DNA of 64,000 bases from Pollenia angustigena (GCA_930367215.1 OV884059.1:66063393-66127392); one strand, 5' to 3'. Shown: positions 45,961 through 57,465, numbered from the stretch's first letter. A program made the numbers and translations. The notes: a model not told the origin generated them from the sequence alone.

Positions 45961-46310
45961 AATATATTTTTAAAACTTTAAAAACAAAAATAGTTTATAT
46001 TCAGGTACTTCAATTATATATTTTAGTAACGATTTGTATATTTAAAAAAAGGGAAGAAATCAATTTATTAAAAAGAACACTTATAATATTCTTAAAAAAC
46101 TAGAAGAAAAAATTTACAAAATTTGTCATCACATTCTCCCTTTAATTGCCATTCGTAATACCTACTTTTTCCCGGGGAAGAGTTTCCCATTTTCGAAGTC
46201 TGTTTAGAATAAGGGAAAGAGAGAATTTTCCCGGGGAGATTTTATTTATAATAGGGGAACAGGGAAAAGTGAAAAAATTCCGGGGGAATTGTTATTCATA
46301 ATTGGGCTGA

Positions 46311-46489
46311 ACAAAAAAAATTATACCGATCACAAAATAGTTAAGTTTTTGTCTAATTATTTTATTAATTTTCATCCGCTTGTTTATATGTATATAGTAT
46401 ATATTTCCTTTTATTTATATAAATGAATTGATATTGTACGTATCGCTTAATTAATTGAAAAAGTTCATTTTGAACCAAGGGCGTTTGAT
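46311..46489. other. AT-rich DNA, nothing recognised
   Basis: TA-rich spacer without termini or coding signal. Confidence 0.5.
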
Positions 46490-46775
46490 TTCAGTTATAA
46501 GATGTTTCTCCGCAGCCTAACCTGCTTGAAGGCTAGGGACCTGGAATTGGCATTGGCCTTTGAATAGCGCCAACATTTCGCCATGACGATTGGAGACTCT
46601 ATGGTACTCAGAACTTAAAGGCGTTTCCATCTGAGACCCTTTTCTCCAATCCGCTGAGTTGTCCGCCACTGCTTATTTAATTCGCCGTTACTCTCGATGT
46701 TACATGGTAGGGTTCTCCGTTATCCGCAACCTGCGGAGGCGTCCTTTAGCACCTCAGTTATGCTTCCCGAAACAG
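46490..46775. other. GC-richer island, possible retroelement relic
   Basis: This ~285-base block (from CCTAACCTGCTTGAAGGCTA to TATGCTTCCCGAAACAG) is clearly richer in G+C than its surroundings and free of homopolymers, like retroelement untranslated or coding sequence. No frame stays open across it and I recognise no motif, so it stays unassigned. Confidence 0.4.
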
Positions 46776-46881
46776 TTCTTTTATATTTATATATGCGTGG
46801 GAATAAATCCCAACGAAGAAGAATATAAAAACCCCAGAAGGATTTTAGCTTGTTTATATACATAAATATGTATATCTAAGA

Positions 46882-47085
46882 CATTTTGACAAAACATCTT
46901 AAGTCGAATTAAAAAAGTTGGAAACAATGTTGTTAATTATATGAATTTGCATTCAAAAAACATTGTACTTTACGTTTTTAAAATTTTATATTATAATCGA
47001 AAATTTTGATTAATTTTGGTTTATTGTTTATTTGATAAAAATAATTTTTTTCACCGAGTTTTTTCTTAAAACCTTTTTTTGCTTT
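46882..47085. repeat. Truncated copy of the GCATTTTGACAAAAC MITE
   Basis: Starts ACATTTTGACAAAACATCTT like the 40207 element and follows it through AACAATGTTGTTAAT, ATTCAAAAAACATT and TTTTTCACCGAGTTTTTT. The right TIR is missing. Confidence 0.75.
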
Positions 47086-47640
47086 TTTCCGTCAACATTT
47101 CATAGGCTTTTTGCTTAAGTCAACCATTAGTTAACATTGAAGCTTGAGATATGTGCATTTATTTAGCAATAATGCTTAACACTACCAGAATATCTTGTAT
47201 ATTCCTGATACTTCTTTTACATAATCTCTCCTTTGGTTAGAAATTAAGTAAATTGTATGTACGAAAACTCTATTGAGGTCATTGGACTATTACAAAAAAG
47301 CTTTATAAATTTAATTTGTTTCAATAAAAAAGTAATTTATAAAAAGAAAGAAAAATTTTTAAGTAGAAAATACTACACAAAATAAATAAAAATATCGTTG
47401 AGTTGGGTTGATTCAAATTCAACTGATATTCAATGTACGCAACGAAATTCATTTAAATAACACAAATTTGCTTTATAAATTTGTTTAAGTATTACTTAAC
47501 AAATAAAGTGAATTAACACACTCTCTCGTCGTACTGCGATAAAAAAATGTTAAAGAGTCAACACCTTCTTCTTAAATTGTCGTCACTCTCTCTAAGAAAT
47601 TTGTTCGTAAATAAAATGTTCTTTATAAATGTTTTAAAAC
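47086..47640. other. AT-rich DNA, nothing recognised
   Basis: No motif or termini identified. Confidence 0.45.
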
Positions 47641-47644
47641 TGTT

Positions 47645-48000
47645 GATATACCCTTCACTAAGGTAAAAAGAGGTTTACATAAGTTTGTCATTACGTTTTA
47701 TCCTATGGAGTATATGTATATTTTCTGGGTCCTTATGGACATCGAAGTTGATCTAACTATGATGCGCTCCCATATTAGCATCTTGTTGCGATGGGGTCCA
47801 TACCAAACAAGCTCAGTTAGTGAAATTGAGATCAAAAATTTTTTTTATATATGAGATTTCTTTGATTTTAAAACCGCATACTCATACAAATACGCTCTCG
47901 GATTAAGGATTACTATAGCTGTTCCACCATATAAGCTAGGAAAAAATTGGCTTTTCAATTCTATGGTGAAAGGTATATAAGATTCGGCATAGCCGCATAC
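47645..48000 (-). repeat. Mini-me-like fragment related to the tandem array
   Basis: ATATACCCTTCACTAAGGTA, TTTGTCATTACGTTTTATCC and TTTTCTGGGTCCTTATGG are the inverse of the array's unit tail (CCTTCGGTGAAGGGTATA, AACGGAATGACAAA, AAGGACCCAGAA). The stretch ends GGTATATAAGATTCGGCATA, like family-A starts. Confidence 0.6.
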
Positions 48001-48538
48001 AATACGTTAACTTGTTAATTAAATAAATCGTTCAAAACAATTGCCTTATGTAGATGTGTAAATATTCCATGAATATACAATTTTATTTATTTTACTACAA
48101 GATAATTAATGAATATTTATAGTTAAAAATATATTTTCAAGTTCATACGAATAAACTTCAACGTAAAAACAGTATTTGATGAAAGAATAAAAATTTTTTT
48201 TTAATATTAAATTAATTTATTTACGTCACCACTTAATACAGCACACCATCCTATTAAGTGGGAGGGCAATACGCGTTTCTGCTAATGTTCCAAGCATACA
48301 TGCCTAAACAAGAGTGGAAAGCATTTTCTAGCTGTCAAAAATTCTCCTGCCCAGACAATTTGTAAGTAGCATACCGAAATAACGCGGCGGTAACTCTTTG
48401 CATATGGACTCCCCGATTTCGACAGCGCATTAAATAATGAAGTGAGCTGCAAAAAAAACAGATATAAGCAAATGAATAAGGAATAGAACACATTTTTTTA
48501 CTTTACTATTTTGTTTTTTTTTTTTTTTATTCTATACG
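48001..48538. other. AT-rich DNA, nothing recognised
   Basis: No gene or element ends; a long T run lies near 48508-48528. Confidence 0.45.
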
Positions 48539-48702
48539 GGCCTGATCTGAAAATCACGTAATTTCAAATCACGTGCTTTTGAAATCACACGTGTGATTTT
48601 GTCGTGTTCTGAAAGTTTCTAAAATATCACACGTATAATTTTAAAAGGCACATGTTATTTGAAATCATATGATTTGAGTTAAAGTGATTTTCGGAACAGG
48701 CC
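48539..48702. mobile_element. Short hairpin MITE with GAAAATCACG arms
   Basis: GGCCTGATCTGAAAATCACG pairs with GGCCTGTTCCGAAAATCACT (inverted). Several TCACACGTGTGA-like palindromes lie inside. 164 bp, no coding capacity. Confidence 0.7.
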
Positions 48703-49385
48703 TGATAATTTTTATTTACAAATCACAAACACCATAAGTTACAAATCTACAAGTAAAAGACATTAAAAAAGCCACAATTTTACAACTTTTGTTTTTGTTT
48801 AACATGTAGTTTTGAGAAACAGGGCCCAGTATGAACTTAATTGTTAAAATTATAAGGGTTGTTGTATTTATTTTTTGGGTAACCCCGTTTTTACTGTTTT
48901 GACGTTGCGTTTCCGCTCTGGTTGAGGTATGGCATTTGAGCGTTAAAGCTAAGCGGTAGAAAACGTTCCATTTTCTGCTCTTGTTTAGGTTTGGCTTTGA
49001 CCCTCTAGTCCCATCTTTTACTTTACCGATTACATTAGAATCACTTTTTGAGCCAATCTCAGCAAGAGCAGTTCATTTCTTTCTACAAAATCGCTGGCTG
49101 CATAAAACAAGGTTGTAAGTGACATTCTTTTTATTTTCAGTAAGTAGTGTTGAATGGTTAAATGTACGGTAACCAATCGTTCTTTTTTAAGAGGGCACTT
49201 CTTTTTTTTTTGATACGATGTCCTTTAAGATTAAAAAAAAAAAATGAGAGTAGATTGTCCTTTTTTACTTAATTTTCCTTTTGTTAGATTATGACTTTTT
49301 CTTTAAACTCAAAAACTATAAGTTTTATTTTTTCAAAACTCTAAAATTCCAACATTAATGCAGAAAAACACGCTGGTTAACATTA
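48703..49385. other. AT-rich DNA, nothing recognised
   Basis: No supported features. Confidence 0.45.
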
Positions 49386-49811
49386 CCCAGTAAAAAATGG
49401 AGCTTCCAACGAAGCAGGTTTGTAAGGGAGAAACATAAGAGTTGCGCTTACCATTGCGCATACGGAAGACATGAATTTTATATGGCGAGTTCCCACTTTG
49501 AAGCAATACATTTTTGACACATGAAGCGCATTATTCAGCGCATAAAAAAATTGTTGAATGTAACGATCAGCTTTACACACTGAATGCTTTGATACAGTTA
49601 TTTTTTAGTATTCTCCCTTACAAACCTGCATCGTAGTAAGGGAATGCCGTAGCACTTGAAAATTTTTTTTTTTTTTTTATAAAAGTTGTTGAGAGTTTTT
49701 TCACTTACTTTACTGCATTTCTGTATGTCTTATTGCGCAGCGCATAATTCTGCGCTTATTTTTTTAAATGTACCATTAGTGCTTCGCAATATGATAAAAT
49801 TTTTTATTGGG
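49386..49811. mobile_element. Hairpin MITE, CCCAGTAAAAAA family, copy 2
   Basis: CCCAGTAAAAAATGGAGCTT at the left and CCCAATAAAAAATTTTATC inverted at the right. An inner pair GAAGCAGGTTTGTAAGGGAG / GATGCAGGTTTGTAAGGGAG is nearly perfect. TA on both flanks (49384-49385 and 49812-49813). 426 bp; sister of 1355-1750. Confidence 0.7.
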
Positions 49812-50388
49812 TAATACCAGCATTAGATCAAATTCTAAAAGTTTGCGTTCCATTAAAAGAATATTTTCTCTCTCAACAAAGGAGCCCGATGATATTGCAA
49901 AATTTATTTTGATGATCCATGAAAAAAATTAATTGCACACAAAGAAAATTTGTTTTTACCATTGGTTATTAAAAATATTTTTGAATACTAAGTTGCCAGG
50001 TTGTATTCTGTATTGACGATTTAAGTCAATGTGCTGAAATGTTAACAGATATATCAGTGGATGAAATATAGATGAAACATTTTGACTATTTTAATGAAAA
50101 AATTAATAGAGGTTAAAATATAATGAAGCTTGTAGCATTTTGTTTGTATCTGCCGTCCTTTTGTACGCCAACAAAAATCAATTGCTAAAATTTTTGGATT
50201 ACCAAAAATTCCCAATTAAAAATGGTTACTTTAGAATCACTTTTAATAACAAAGTGCAAATTTAAAATGGACTGTGCAGAATTTAAATTAGTTTTATGCA
50301 AAAACAGTAATATTTAAAAAATTTCTTCTACAGAAATATATCAATATGTATTTTTAATAATAAAATTATAAATAATTTGTATATATCA
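49812..50388. other. AT-rich DNA, nothing recognised
   Basis: No supported features. Confidence 0.45.
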
Positions 50389-50620
50389 TTACTTTAATAT
50401 AGAAAAGCCCTAAGTAACATTTTCCTTACTTTATAGGAGAAGAAAAAACCAAATAAAAATTATAGTCTTGTAGTCGCGACTTTTTTAAAATTGTTCAGAG
50501 AATTTAATAAAAAACTGATTTTAACAAAATCGCGACTACAAGACTATAATTTTTATTTAGTTTTTCCTTCTCCTGTAAAGTAAGGAAATTGTTACTTAGG
50601 GCTTTTTTATATTAAAGTAA
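50389..50620. repeat. Near-perfect palindrome (hairpin element)
   Basis: TTACTTTAATATAGAAAAGC at the left matches TTACTTTAATATAAAAAAGC inverted at the right. Pairing continues through CCCTAAGTAACA, TTTCCTTACTTTA, AGGAGAAG and TAGTCTTGTAGTCGCGA, leaving only a ~35-base loop. Arms of ~98 bp differ at only a handful of positions. No coding capacity. Confidence 0.85.
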
Positions 50621-50920
50621 CGATATATTAATAGAAGTTCTACTTGCTAATATCACATTCTTTGAATTATCTTATTACCTACCCAATAGCCTTTATACTA
50701 ATTATCATTTTTACTACAATTCGAAATGTCCTTTTCTTCGTTTGAAAATATGGTCACCGTAGTTATTCGGGACAATTTACAACAGACGATTTGAAAATCG
50801 TAAAATAAAAATAAAAGATTATAAACTTGCTTTAGTCCATAGTTTTACTATGTATGTAATTCATATACAACATTAATGTCATCTAACTGGGGCCTTAGAG
50901 CGTGAGTAATTTTTGACTTA

Positions 50921-51243
50921 CCCTGCGGCCACACGGTCAAGTTGTTCTTGACAGTCTTTTACATATGTTGCTTGTCAAAATGTACATCAATTGAAAGCTG
51001 TGACGTAGGCTGCATTAAATTTTTGAGCAATTTACTTTCAAGATGCAATCAAGAAAACAATTTATAAAGACAAACGAAAAATTTGCTCACTAACCTTGAA
51101 ATCAGCTGTTTTCTTGAAGGTAAATTAAAACACTCACTGGACAGAGAATTTTAAAGGCAATTTTTAAAAGTATGAGTGTATTGGTAAAAAAGTGTGAGTG
51201 TATTAAAAGTTGATAGGCAAAACTTTATCGTGTAACCCTCAAG
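50921..51243. mobile_element. MITE, GGCCACACG family, copy 2
   Basis: CCCTGCGGCCACACGGTCAA start after TTA (50918-50920); shared core GAAAGCTGTGACGTAGGCTG; the right end CGTGTAACCCTCAAG is mutated and is followed by TTC where TTA would be expected. 323 bp. Confidence 0.8.
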
Positions 51244-51789
51244 TTCCTATCACACACGCTCACAAGAAAATAAATAAATAAATAAGTAAATATAATCAAG
51301 TTCACTAACAAATCATTTCAGAAGTCTAACTGTCAAGCACACGTAATATCTGATTAAACAAAGTACTTTTTTAATTAGTCATAAACAGGGAAACCAGAAA
51401 TATGCAATTGCCTGTTTTTCCTTGTGCGACTAATGAAGGCATAAACCATATATTTATCCGTTTTAGAGCTTTTTATGAATTTGGGCATCGATTTGTTAGT
51501 GCATATTTTTGCATATTTCACCGTTTGCAGCATTTTTTGGCATATTTTAGTTAAAAGAGCCTTTTTGCAGTATTTTTTAGGTTTAGAGCGCATATTTTGC
51601 CTTTTTAATGCATATTTTGATACATATTCAAATTTTTTAGATGCCTACAATAGCTTTCGCAGCAAATACAATTTTTTTTCGAAAATCTGTTTCTTCAATA
51701 TCGACATCTACATTTAATTTTTACTTTAAAATTGTAATATAAAGCAGGTGTCATTAAGGATAAATGTTACGCAATTTGTATTTAAACCA
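51244..51789. other. AT-rich DNA, low-complexity TGCATATTTT repeats
   Basis: GCATATTTTG/GCATATTTTT motifs recur several times in 51499-51620, a loose repetition. No coding domain. Confidence 0.5.
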
Positions 51790-51990
51790 ATCTTTTAGTA
51801 TTCCGATGTCCATCCGTCCGTCTGGCTGCTTGTCTATCCATGTTAGCCTTGTGCGCCAAGTACAAGTCCCAATTTTGTAGATAATTTGATCAAATATGGA
51901 CGAAGTCTATGCAAATAGTGAGAATCGGTCTATAATTTCACATCCGAATTAGACTCTTTGAGTCCGCAATTTAAATATTGCGCCTTGGCT
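51790..51990 (-). repeat. Family-B repeat fragment
   Basis: TGTCCATCCGTCCGTCTGGC, the CCTTGTGCGCCAAGTACAAG block and ATAATTTGATCAAAT are minus-strand family-B modules. Truncated at both ends. Confidence 0.55.
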
Positions 51991-53110
51991 TGTTTTTCTT
52001 CGATCTCTTAAAAGTCTTATAAAGAAAACTTTGGCTGAAACTAATAAACAAATTTATTTTATTGAATATTTCTTTAAATTTAAATTAATTTCGTGCCAAA
52101 AATATTTTACTTCAAATTAAATTATTTTCGAATCGGTTCACATTTGCTCAAAGCTCCCATCCTTAACTAGCTTTAAATTCCTTTTAAATGTTAACATTTG
52201 TAAACAATTTAGCGACCGTACCTAAAATCCCTTTAAGACAAAAACCCATATGGATGTTAATATCTAGATAATATTCGGCGCAAACATCTCTTATATAAAT
52301 TTTAACCTTATTTGAAATTGCCACTCCAAAATTGCTAAAAGAATAATAGTGTATACGCATTATACTCCATTTTAGCCTGTAGAAAAAAGTAAAACTTATG
52401 AAAACTTTAACTCATAAAATAGCTTATAATATTGTTTGAGAAATAGTTTCATTCCGACCATCGAAAGCTGCATGATCTCCAAAATTTGTGCAAGAAGAAT
52501 ATTATTCCTCGTGGCTCGCAGTCATTTTTCATTAACTTACAAGGTGGAAAGAAGCGAAATTGTTTAGATGAGCCAGATGTAGCAAAGGAAGAGAAAGAAG
52601 ACGAATGAACTTCTAGTTATTTTTGATTTACGCAATGTATACCTTAATATGTCACAATTTTTTGTTTAAAATAGCCCAAATTGGAAAGTAATGAATATGT
52701 GCCACTGAATTACCAAAACTATGAATTAATCACTGTTTTATAATATTACAAATTGATATTTTTGAGATCAAATATTTTAATAAAAATACCGTAAAATTAT
52801 TGAATGAAACAGAGTATACCATACAAAATAAAATAGTGTACCAGATACATCATACGAATTCCTTAAAAAATAAAATAGCCTATATGGAAGACTTGCACTT
52901 TGAATGACATAATTATGGTCTTAAAGGATGTGTAGAATAAAAAAAAAAAAATTGGCCAATTTAAAGACAAGAAATGGTTTTATGTATTCGTCGAATAACC
53001 CGATATGAAGAATTTTTATTTGCCGCGATAATGACGTTTTAATAGACATTCGATTTGACAAAAACTTTAAACACGATTTTCTCAAATCCCCAAAAAAAAC
53101 GCTATTGTTA
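51991..53110. other. AT-rich DNA, nothing recognised
   Basis: No supported features on either strand. Confidence 0.45.
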
Positions 53111-53330
53111 AGTCTAGAGTCTAGACGATATGTTGAATCAGCAAATGTATGCTTATACTCATATGCTTAAAAATAATAACAAATGTCTCTATCAGCATAT
53201 GCAATATGCTACGTGTCTAGACGATATGCTAAAAATACTAAATTTTTCAAATTCATCATACGCTAGCAAATGATATTTCAACAAAAAAGTTAGCATAAAA
53301 TTTTTGTGTCTACACGATATTTTGCAAGGC
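53111..53330. repeat. Repeat with GTCTASACGATAT motif at ~95-bp steps, copy 1
   Basis: GTCTAGACGATATG at 53119, GTCTAGACGATATG at 53215 and GTCTACACGATAT at 53308, all on the plus strand. GAATCAGCAAATGTATGC follows the first. The same set occurs at 58560-58740, largely inverted. Short elements with direct rather than inverted ends are unusual. Confidence 0.65.
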
Positions 53331-53549
53331 GAATTCATCCCAGGTAATCTCGGTACTACAACAAGTACAACTCGTACAAAAACCACAAGCAATTTGTTTT
53401 TGTAAAATCATTGTACAATGTCAAAAACAGAAATAAAACAAAACAGAAACAAAGATAATAAAAGAGAATAAACAAAATTTTGACATTCAACAGTGATTTT
53501 AGCTAATATCAGCAGGGCTTTTAAGACCACCTGTAATAAATTCGACTTG
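53331..53549. mobile_element. Hairpin-ended element, GCGAATTTATTACAGG family, copy 2
   Basis: Left TGCAAGGCGAATTCATCCCA and inverted right CAAGTCGAATTTATTACAGG; about 219 bp. Its right two-thirds match 23053-23175 in reverse. It lies exactly between two other repeats. Confidence 0.6.
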
Positions 53550-53941
53550 ATATCGATACTTTCCCGTAAGAATGTATTAAGCGACACTTTTTTCGAAAAT
53601 GACTTATTGATGTGGAACTATACTAGAAATTAAGCGCCACATTTTGGCCTGGGTTTCGCTGCCCTATCATGGATGCAAAGGAAACTAGAGTGAAAATAAA
53701 ATTGTATCAACCGTCAAGTTTTCTCACTGGAATAATGTGGCACCCTGTAATTTGTATTATCCGCCAAAGAAACTATGCTAAGCCACATTTTTAAATATGT
53801 TTTGTATTCTGAAAATCGCTTTCCAAATATGTTTCTTTCAATAAAATCCGAAAAATAAATAACTAAATGAAACGTTTTTTTCGTTTCCTACACAATTTTA
53901 GAAATGTCGCTTAATACATTCTCACGGGAAAGTATCGATAT
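53550..53941. mobile_element. MITE with ATATCGATACTTTCCCGT ends
   Basis: ATATCGATACTTTCCCGTAA and inverted ATATCGATACTTTCCCGTGA, continuing with GAATGTATTAAGCGACA on both arms (~35 bp). 392 bp, non-coding. Confidence 0.8.
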
Positions 53942-54040
53942 GTTGAATTTCGTATGTTCTTATGTATGTTGAGTAAAGAGAACATTTGTTTAAAAATTTC
54001 AAATAAATTTGACAATTCTCGTTTTTTATTATTTAAATTT

Positions 54041-55135
54041 TTATACCGTCCACCACAATTAGTTGTGAAGAGGGTATATTAAGTTTGTCATTCCGTGTGA
54101 ACCTTTTTTATTATTCATCTCAGACCCCATAAAGTATATATATTCTGGGTCCTTGAGTAATTCTAAGTCGATTTAGCCATGTCCGCCTGTCTGTCCGTCT
54201 GTTGAAAACACGCTCACTTTCGAAAAACTCAAAAGAACTAAACAAACTGGGTGTCAATATGCTTGTAGTTATCCTAAGCAGTTTGGGATTGAAACTCAGC
54301 AAAATCCGTTTAGTAGGCTCAGAGCTATGAATCAAAATGTGGAACCACCACCTAAAAGAAATTGATAATTTTGCTACAAAAACTTACATAAATGGTGGAA
54401 TAATGCACAGAATGACATACGATTGTGCAAGAATTCGTCTTATTCAACTGGAAATAACGCTGTAAAATTTCGTGAAGATCGGTCCATAATTTACCCTAGG
54501 CCCCATATAAACCCTACTTCCGGAAAACAGTTAAGTACGCCTAAAAACGTGAAAAATAACGCTATCATAACAAAATTTGGTACATCGGTCCATAATTTAC
54601 CCTAGGCCCTATATAAACCCTACTTCCGGAAAACAGTTTAGTACGCCTAAAACCGTAAAAAATAATGCTATCATAACAAAATTTGGAAAGTCAAAGTTTT
54701 ATAGGACTAGGAAAAAGACTATAAAATATCGTGAAGATGGGTCCATAATAAACCCTAGGCCCCATTTAAACCTTACTCCCGGAAAACAGCTTAGTACGCC
54801 TAAAAACGTAAAAAATAATGCTATCATAACAAAATTTGGTACATCATCTGCAGAATTTGGGATGATTAGTTCATAGCCTACCATGGCTTTTATATGATTT
54901 GTTCTCCTGAAAATCATTTAAGTTCAGCTTAAACTGATATTTTACTCAAGCTTTTTAAAATTGATTCTAATTGTCAGTCAATAATTTTATATAGGTCTAA
55001 ACCGCAACAAATTTTAAGGCAGATGCCTGTTTTTAAAAAGATTGTAATAATAAATAGACATCATACAGATATGACTCCTAAAACATTCGAAGTGTCGGTG
55101 GAGGGTATCAAAGATTCGGCACGGCCGAATTTGTT
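54041..55135 (-). repeat. Mini-me/DINE-like repeat, family A, minus strand
   Basis: On the plus strand it runs TTATACCGTCCACCACAATT, the TTTGTCATTCCGTG block, CTCAGACCCCATAAAGTATA, TATATTCTGGGTCCTTGAG, GTCCGCCTGTCTGTCCGTCT (GTCY run), then at least three copies of the CGGTCCATAATTTACCCTAG / TACTTCCGGAAAACAGTTTA module (54480-54810), and ends GTGTCGGTGGAGGGTATCAA, AGATTCGGCACGGCCGAAT. Its PPR-like open frames are repeats of the module, not proteins. Confidence 0.85.
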
Positions 55136-55329
55136 TTAAATTATCGCCTTTAGTGCAAAAATGAATAGTTTTATGTATGCATATTAATACTGAATAAGTA
55201 AGAAAGATTTATTGGTCGAATCCGCAAATATGTAGTAAAAATATGTGAACTGGATTCATCTAAAAATTATTTGTAAAGTCTCACAGTTTTATAACTGGTT
55301 ACAGTTCTACCGTTATGGTAAGTTATGGG

Positions 55330-55660
55330 CCGGCCAGCAGTATGTTTTTCATTTTGATACCCACAACACCATTGTGTCTGTAACACTTACAAATATTGGT
55401 CCTATAACCATTTTATAGTATCCCGATCGACTCAATTACTATCTTGAGTCGATATAACGATGTCTTTCCGGCCGACTGGCTGGGTGCTTACTTTGTAGTG
55501 TGCAAAGTACAGGTCGCAATTATTTGATAAAATTTGGTACATGTACTAAATATTGAAAACGTTGAGGAACGGTCCATAATTTCTCAAAGATACTAACTAC
55601 TTTTCAGATTAGAATCTTTGTGCCAATAAGCCAATTTTTTATCTTGGTATTAAGATTAAA
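55330..55660 (-). repeat. Family-B repeat, diverged
   Basis: CAACACCATTGTGTCTGTAA, GTGTCTGTAACACTTACAAA, TCTTGAGTCGATATAACGAT, GTCTTTCCGGCCGACTGGCT and CAAAGTACAGGTCGCAATTA are inverse family-B modules in order. Ends are eroded. Confidence 0.6.
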
Positions 55661-55676
55661 CTTCATATTCTAAATC

Positions 55677-56064
55677 TACACTCAAAATATTATGTAGTTA
55701 AATTCAAACGAAAATTCATTTGAAACAAATTAAAATTCATTTAAAAAACGGATCATTTACATTTCATTTAAAACAAATGATTTTTTCAGTAATTTCTAAG
55801 TTTTTTATTTATTGAACATCATATTCGTTAAAATTGAATAGTTTTTACTTTTAAAAAATATATTTTAACCGATAAAAATCAAACAAATTAACAAAAAAAA
55901 ATACGGAAAACATTATTTTTTGGTAGTTTGTTTTTTTAATAACAAACATAAATGTTGAAAAATAAATTTATTCGTAAAATAACTATATTTTTATTCAATT
56001 TTAACAGTACCGAAAACGAATTTAATAACCTACAATCAGTTACTGTAATAATTTTATGAGTGTA
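55677..56064. mobile_element. MITE, CACTCAAAATATTATG family, copy 1
   Basis: TACACTCAAAATATTATGTA at the left; inverted right end TACACTCATAAAATTATTAC. 388 bp. Copy 2 at 56493-56874 is in the same orientation. Both include AATTCAAACGAAAATTCATT and ATAACAAACATAAATG-type blocks. Non-coding. Confidence 0.75.
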
Positions 56065-56128
56065 TAGTTCCTATACAATTATCACTCACAAAAATATTAC
56101 CAATACCATGACATCCTTAAAAATTTTA

Positions 56129-56267
56129 TGGCCTGTTCGTCGATAGCGAATGAAGTCTTCGTTCGCTTAAATTACATTTAAAACAAAAACCAATTATAAA
56201 ATGTTGTTTTTGTTTTGCATGTTAGTTAAGCGAACGAAGTCTTCATTCGCTATCGACGAACAGGCCA
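56129..56267. mobile_element. Complete palindromic MITE, TGGCCTGTTCG family, TTA duplication
   Basis: TGGCCTGTTCGTCGATAGCG is exactly inverted at the other end and pairs onward to the centre (AATGAAG, CTTCGTTCGCTTAA). 139 bp. TTA at 56126-56128 and 56268-56270. Sister of the truncated 12374 copy. Confidence 0.92.
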
Positions 56268-56492
56268 TTAGTATTAATACAAAATTTGGTGACTATAACC
56301 TTATTTGTTTTATCGGGTCCATGATGAGTCCCAAATTAGGAACAGCCTCAAATATGTATCTGTATATTCTGTGGTATAGGTTATTATATGGTCGGACTTA
56401 ACCGACTTATTAATCACATATAACTTAATTTGACCAAATTTGAATAAACTATCATGATTTGCATCAGTTTAGCCGTATTAACTGGATTTTTG

Positions 56493-56874
56493 CACTCAAA
56501 ATATTATGTAGTTAAATTCAAACGAAAATTCATTTTAAACAACTTAAAATTCACTTAAAAACGGATCATTTACATTTCATTTAAAACAAATGATTTTTAC
56601 ATTCATTTTTAAATTTTTTATTTTTTGAACAGCATATTCCTTAAAATTGAATGATTTTTACTATTAAAAAATATATTTTGAACGACAAAAATCAAACTAT
56701 AACAAAATTAATACGATAAAACATTATTTTTTTGTAGTTTGTTTTTTTGAACAACAAACATAAATGTAAAAAAATAAAATTATTCGAAAAATATCTATAT
56801 TTTTATTAAATTTTAACAGAACAGAAAACGAATTTAATAACCAACAATCAGTTACTGTCATATTTTATAAGTGT
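56493..56874. mobile_element. MITE, CACTCAAAATATTATG family, copy 2
   Basis: CACTCAAAATATTATGTAGT to ...TATTTTATAAGTGTG; same orientation and nearly the same length as 55677-56064, starting 816 bp later. The TGGCC palindrome at 56129 and ~220 bp of other DNA separate them. Confidence 0.75.
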
Positions 56875-57465
56875 GGGCCGATAATTACAAAATTCGGTTG
56901 AGTAATTTTAGTATTAACTAAACCAAATTTCAATACAGTTATTAAATTTTTATAAAGATGATGCAAGTTTTGCCACTAAAGTCATTAAAAAAAATGAAAA
57001 TTGAAATGCTCGAATGGAGCATATGGTAAATTGTGGACCGATTTTCTCCAAATTTAGTTGTGTTATTTCTAGCTTTATGAAACTATGACATACCAAATTC
57101 TGCTATAATAGCGTTATTCGGTACGTCTAAGGCATGCTAAAGTATATCCGAGAATGGGTTTTACATGCGACCTATGGTAAATTATAGACCGATCATCGTA
57201 GTGTAAAATCTAGTCATAGAAACCGAGTTCTTTTGTAAATAACAATCGGTACTGTTTGTCACCAATTTTGTTAATTAATAGAAATAGAAATATTTCAGGG
57301 TGGAGGGGTTCTGGTTTAAATGAAGAAAATTAGCTCAGCTGAGCGAATATACCATAATATACCAGCTTGATATACCATAAAATTAAGAACCCCTACGTCC
57401 AGTCGAAAACCATCATAAGGGAACAATTATATTTAGCAAAGCCGGTATTTGGCATACTACAATTA
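56875..57465. repeat. Family-A internal module, diverged
   Basis: 57025-57215 carries TATGGTAAATTGTGGACCGA, TTATGAAACTATGACATACC and ATGCGACCTATGGTAAATTA, the family-A module in plus orientation, twice. The remainder is AT-rich and unassigned. Confidence 0.5.

Larger units (their letters stand above)
43868..46310. mobile_element. Inverted-repeat element carrying two nested insertions
   Basis: Left end TCAGCCCAATTATAAATATT and inverted right end TCAGCCCAATTATGAATAAC. Arms extend ~120 bp with TTCCCGGGAATAAAATTCCC-like and TTCCCTTATTCTAAACAGAC blocks on both sides. ACAA occurs just outside each end (43864-43867 and 46311-46314) as a possible short duplication. The interior has no transposase and contains the elements at 44458-44759 and 45409-45960. 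Confidence 0.75.

Noticed and set aside
54423..54876. Repeated peptide reading IIYPRPHINPTSGKQ
   Set aside because: It is the translation of the ~120-bp DNA module inside the family-A repeat, also seen antisense at 39647-39904; not a protein repeat.
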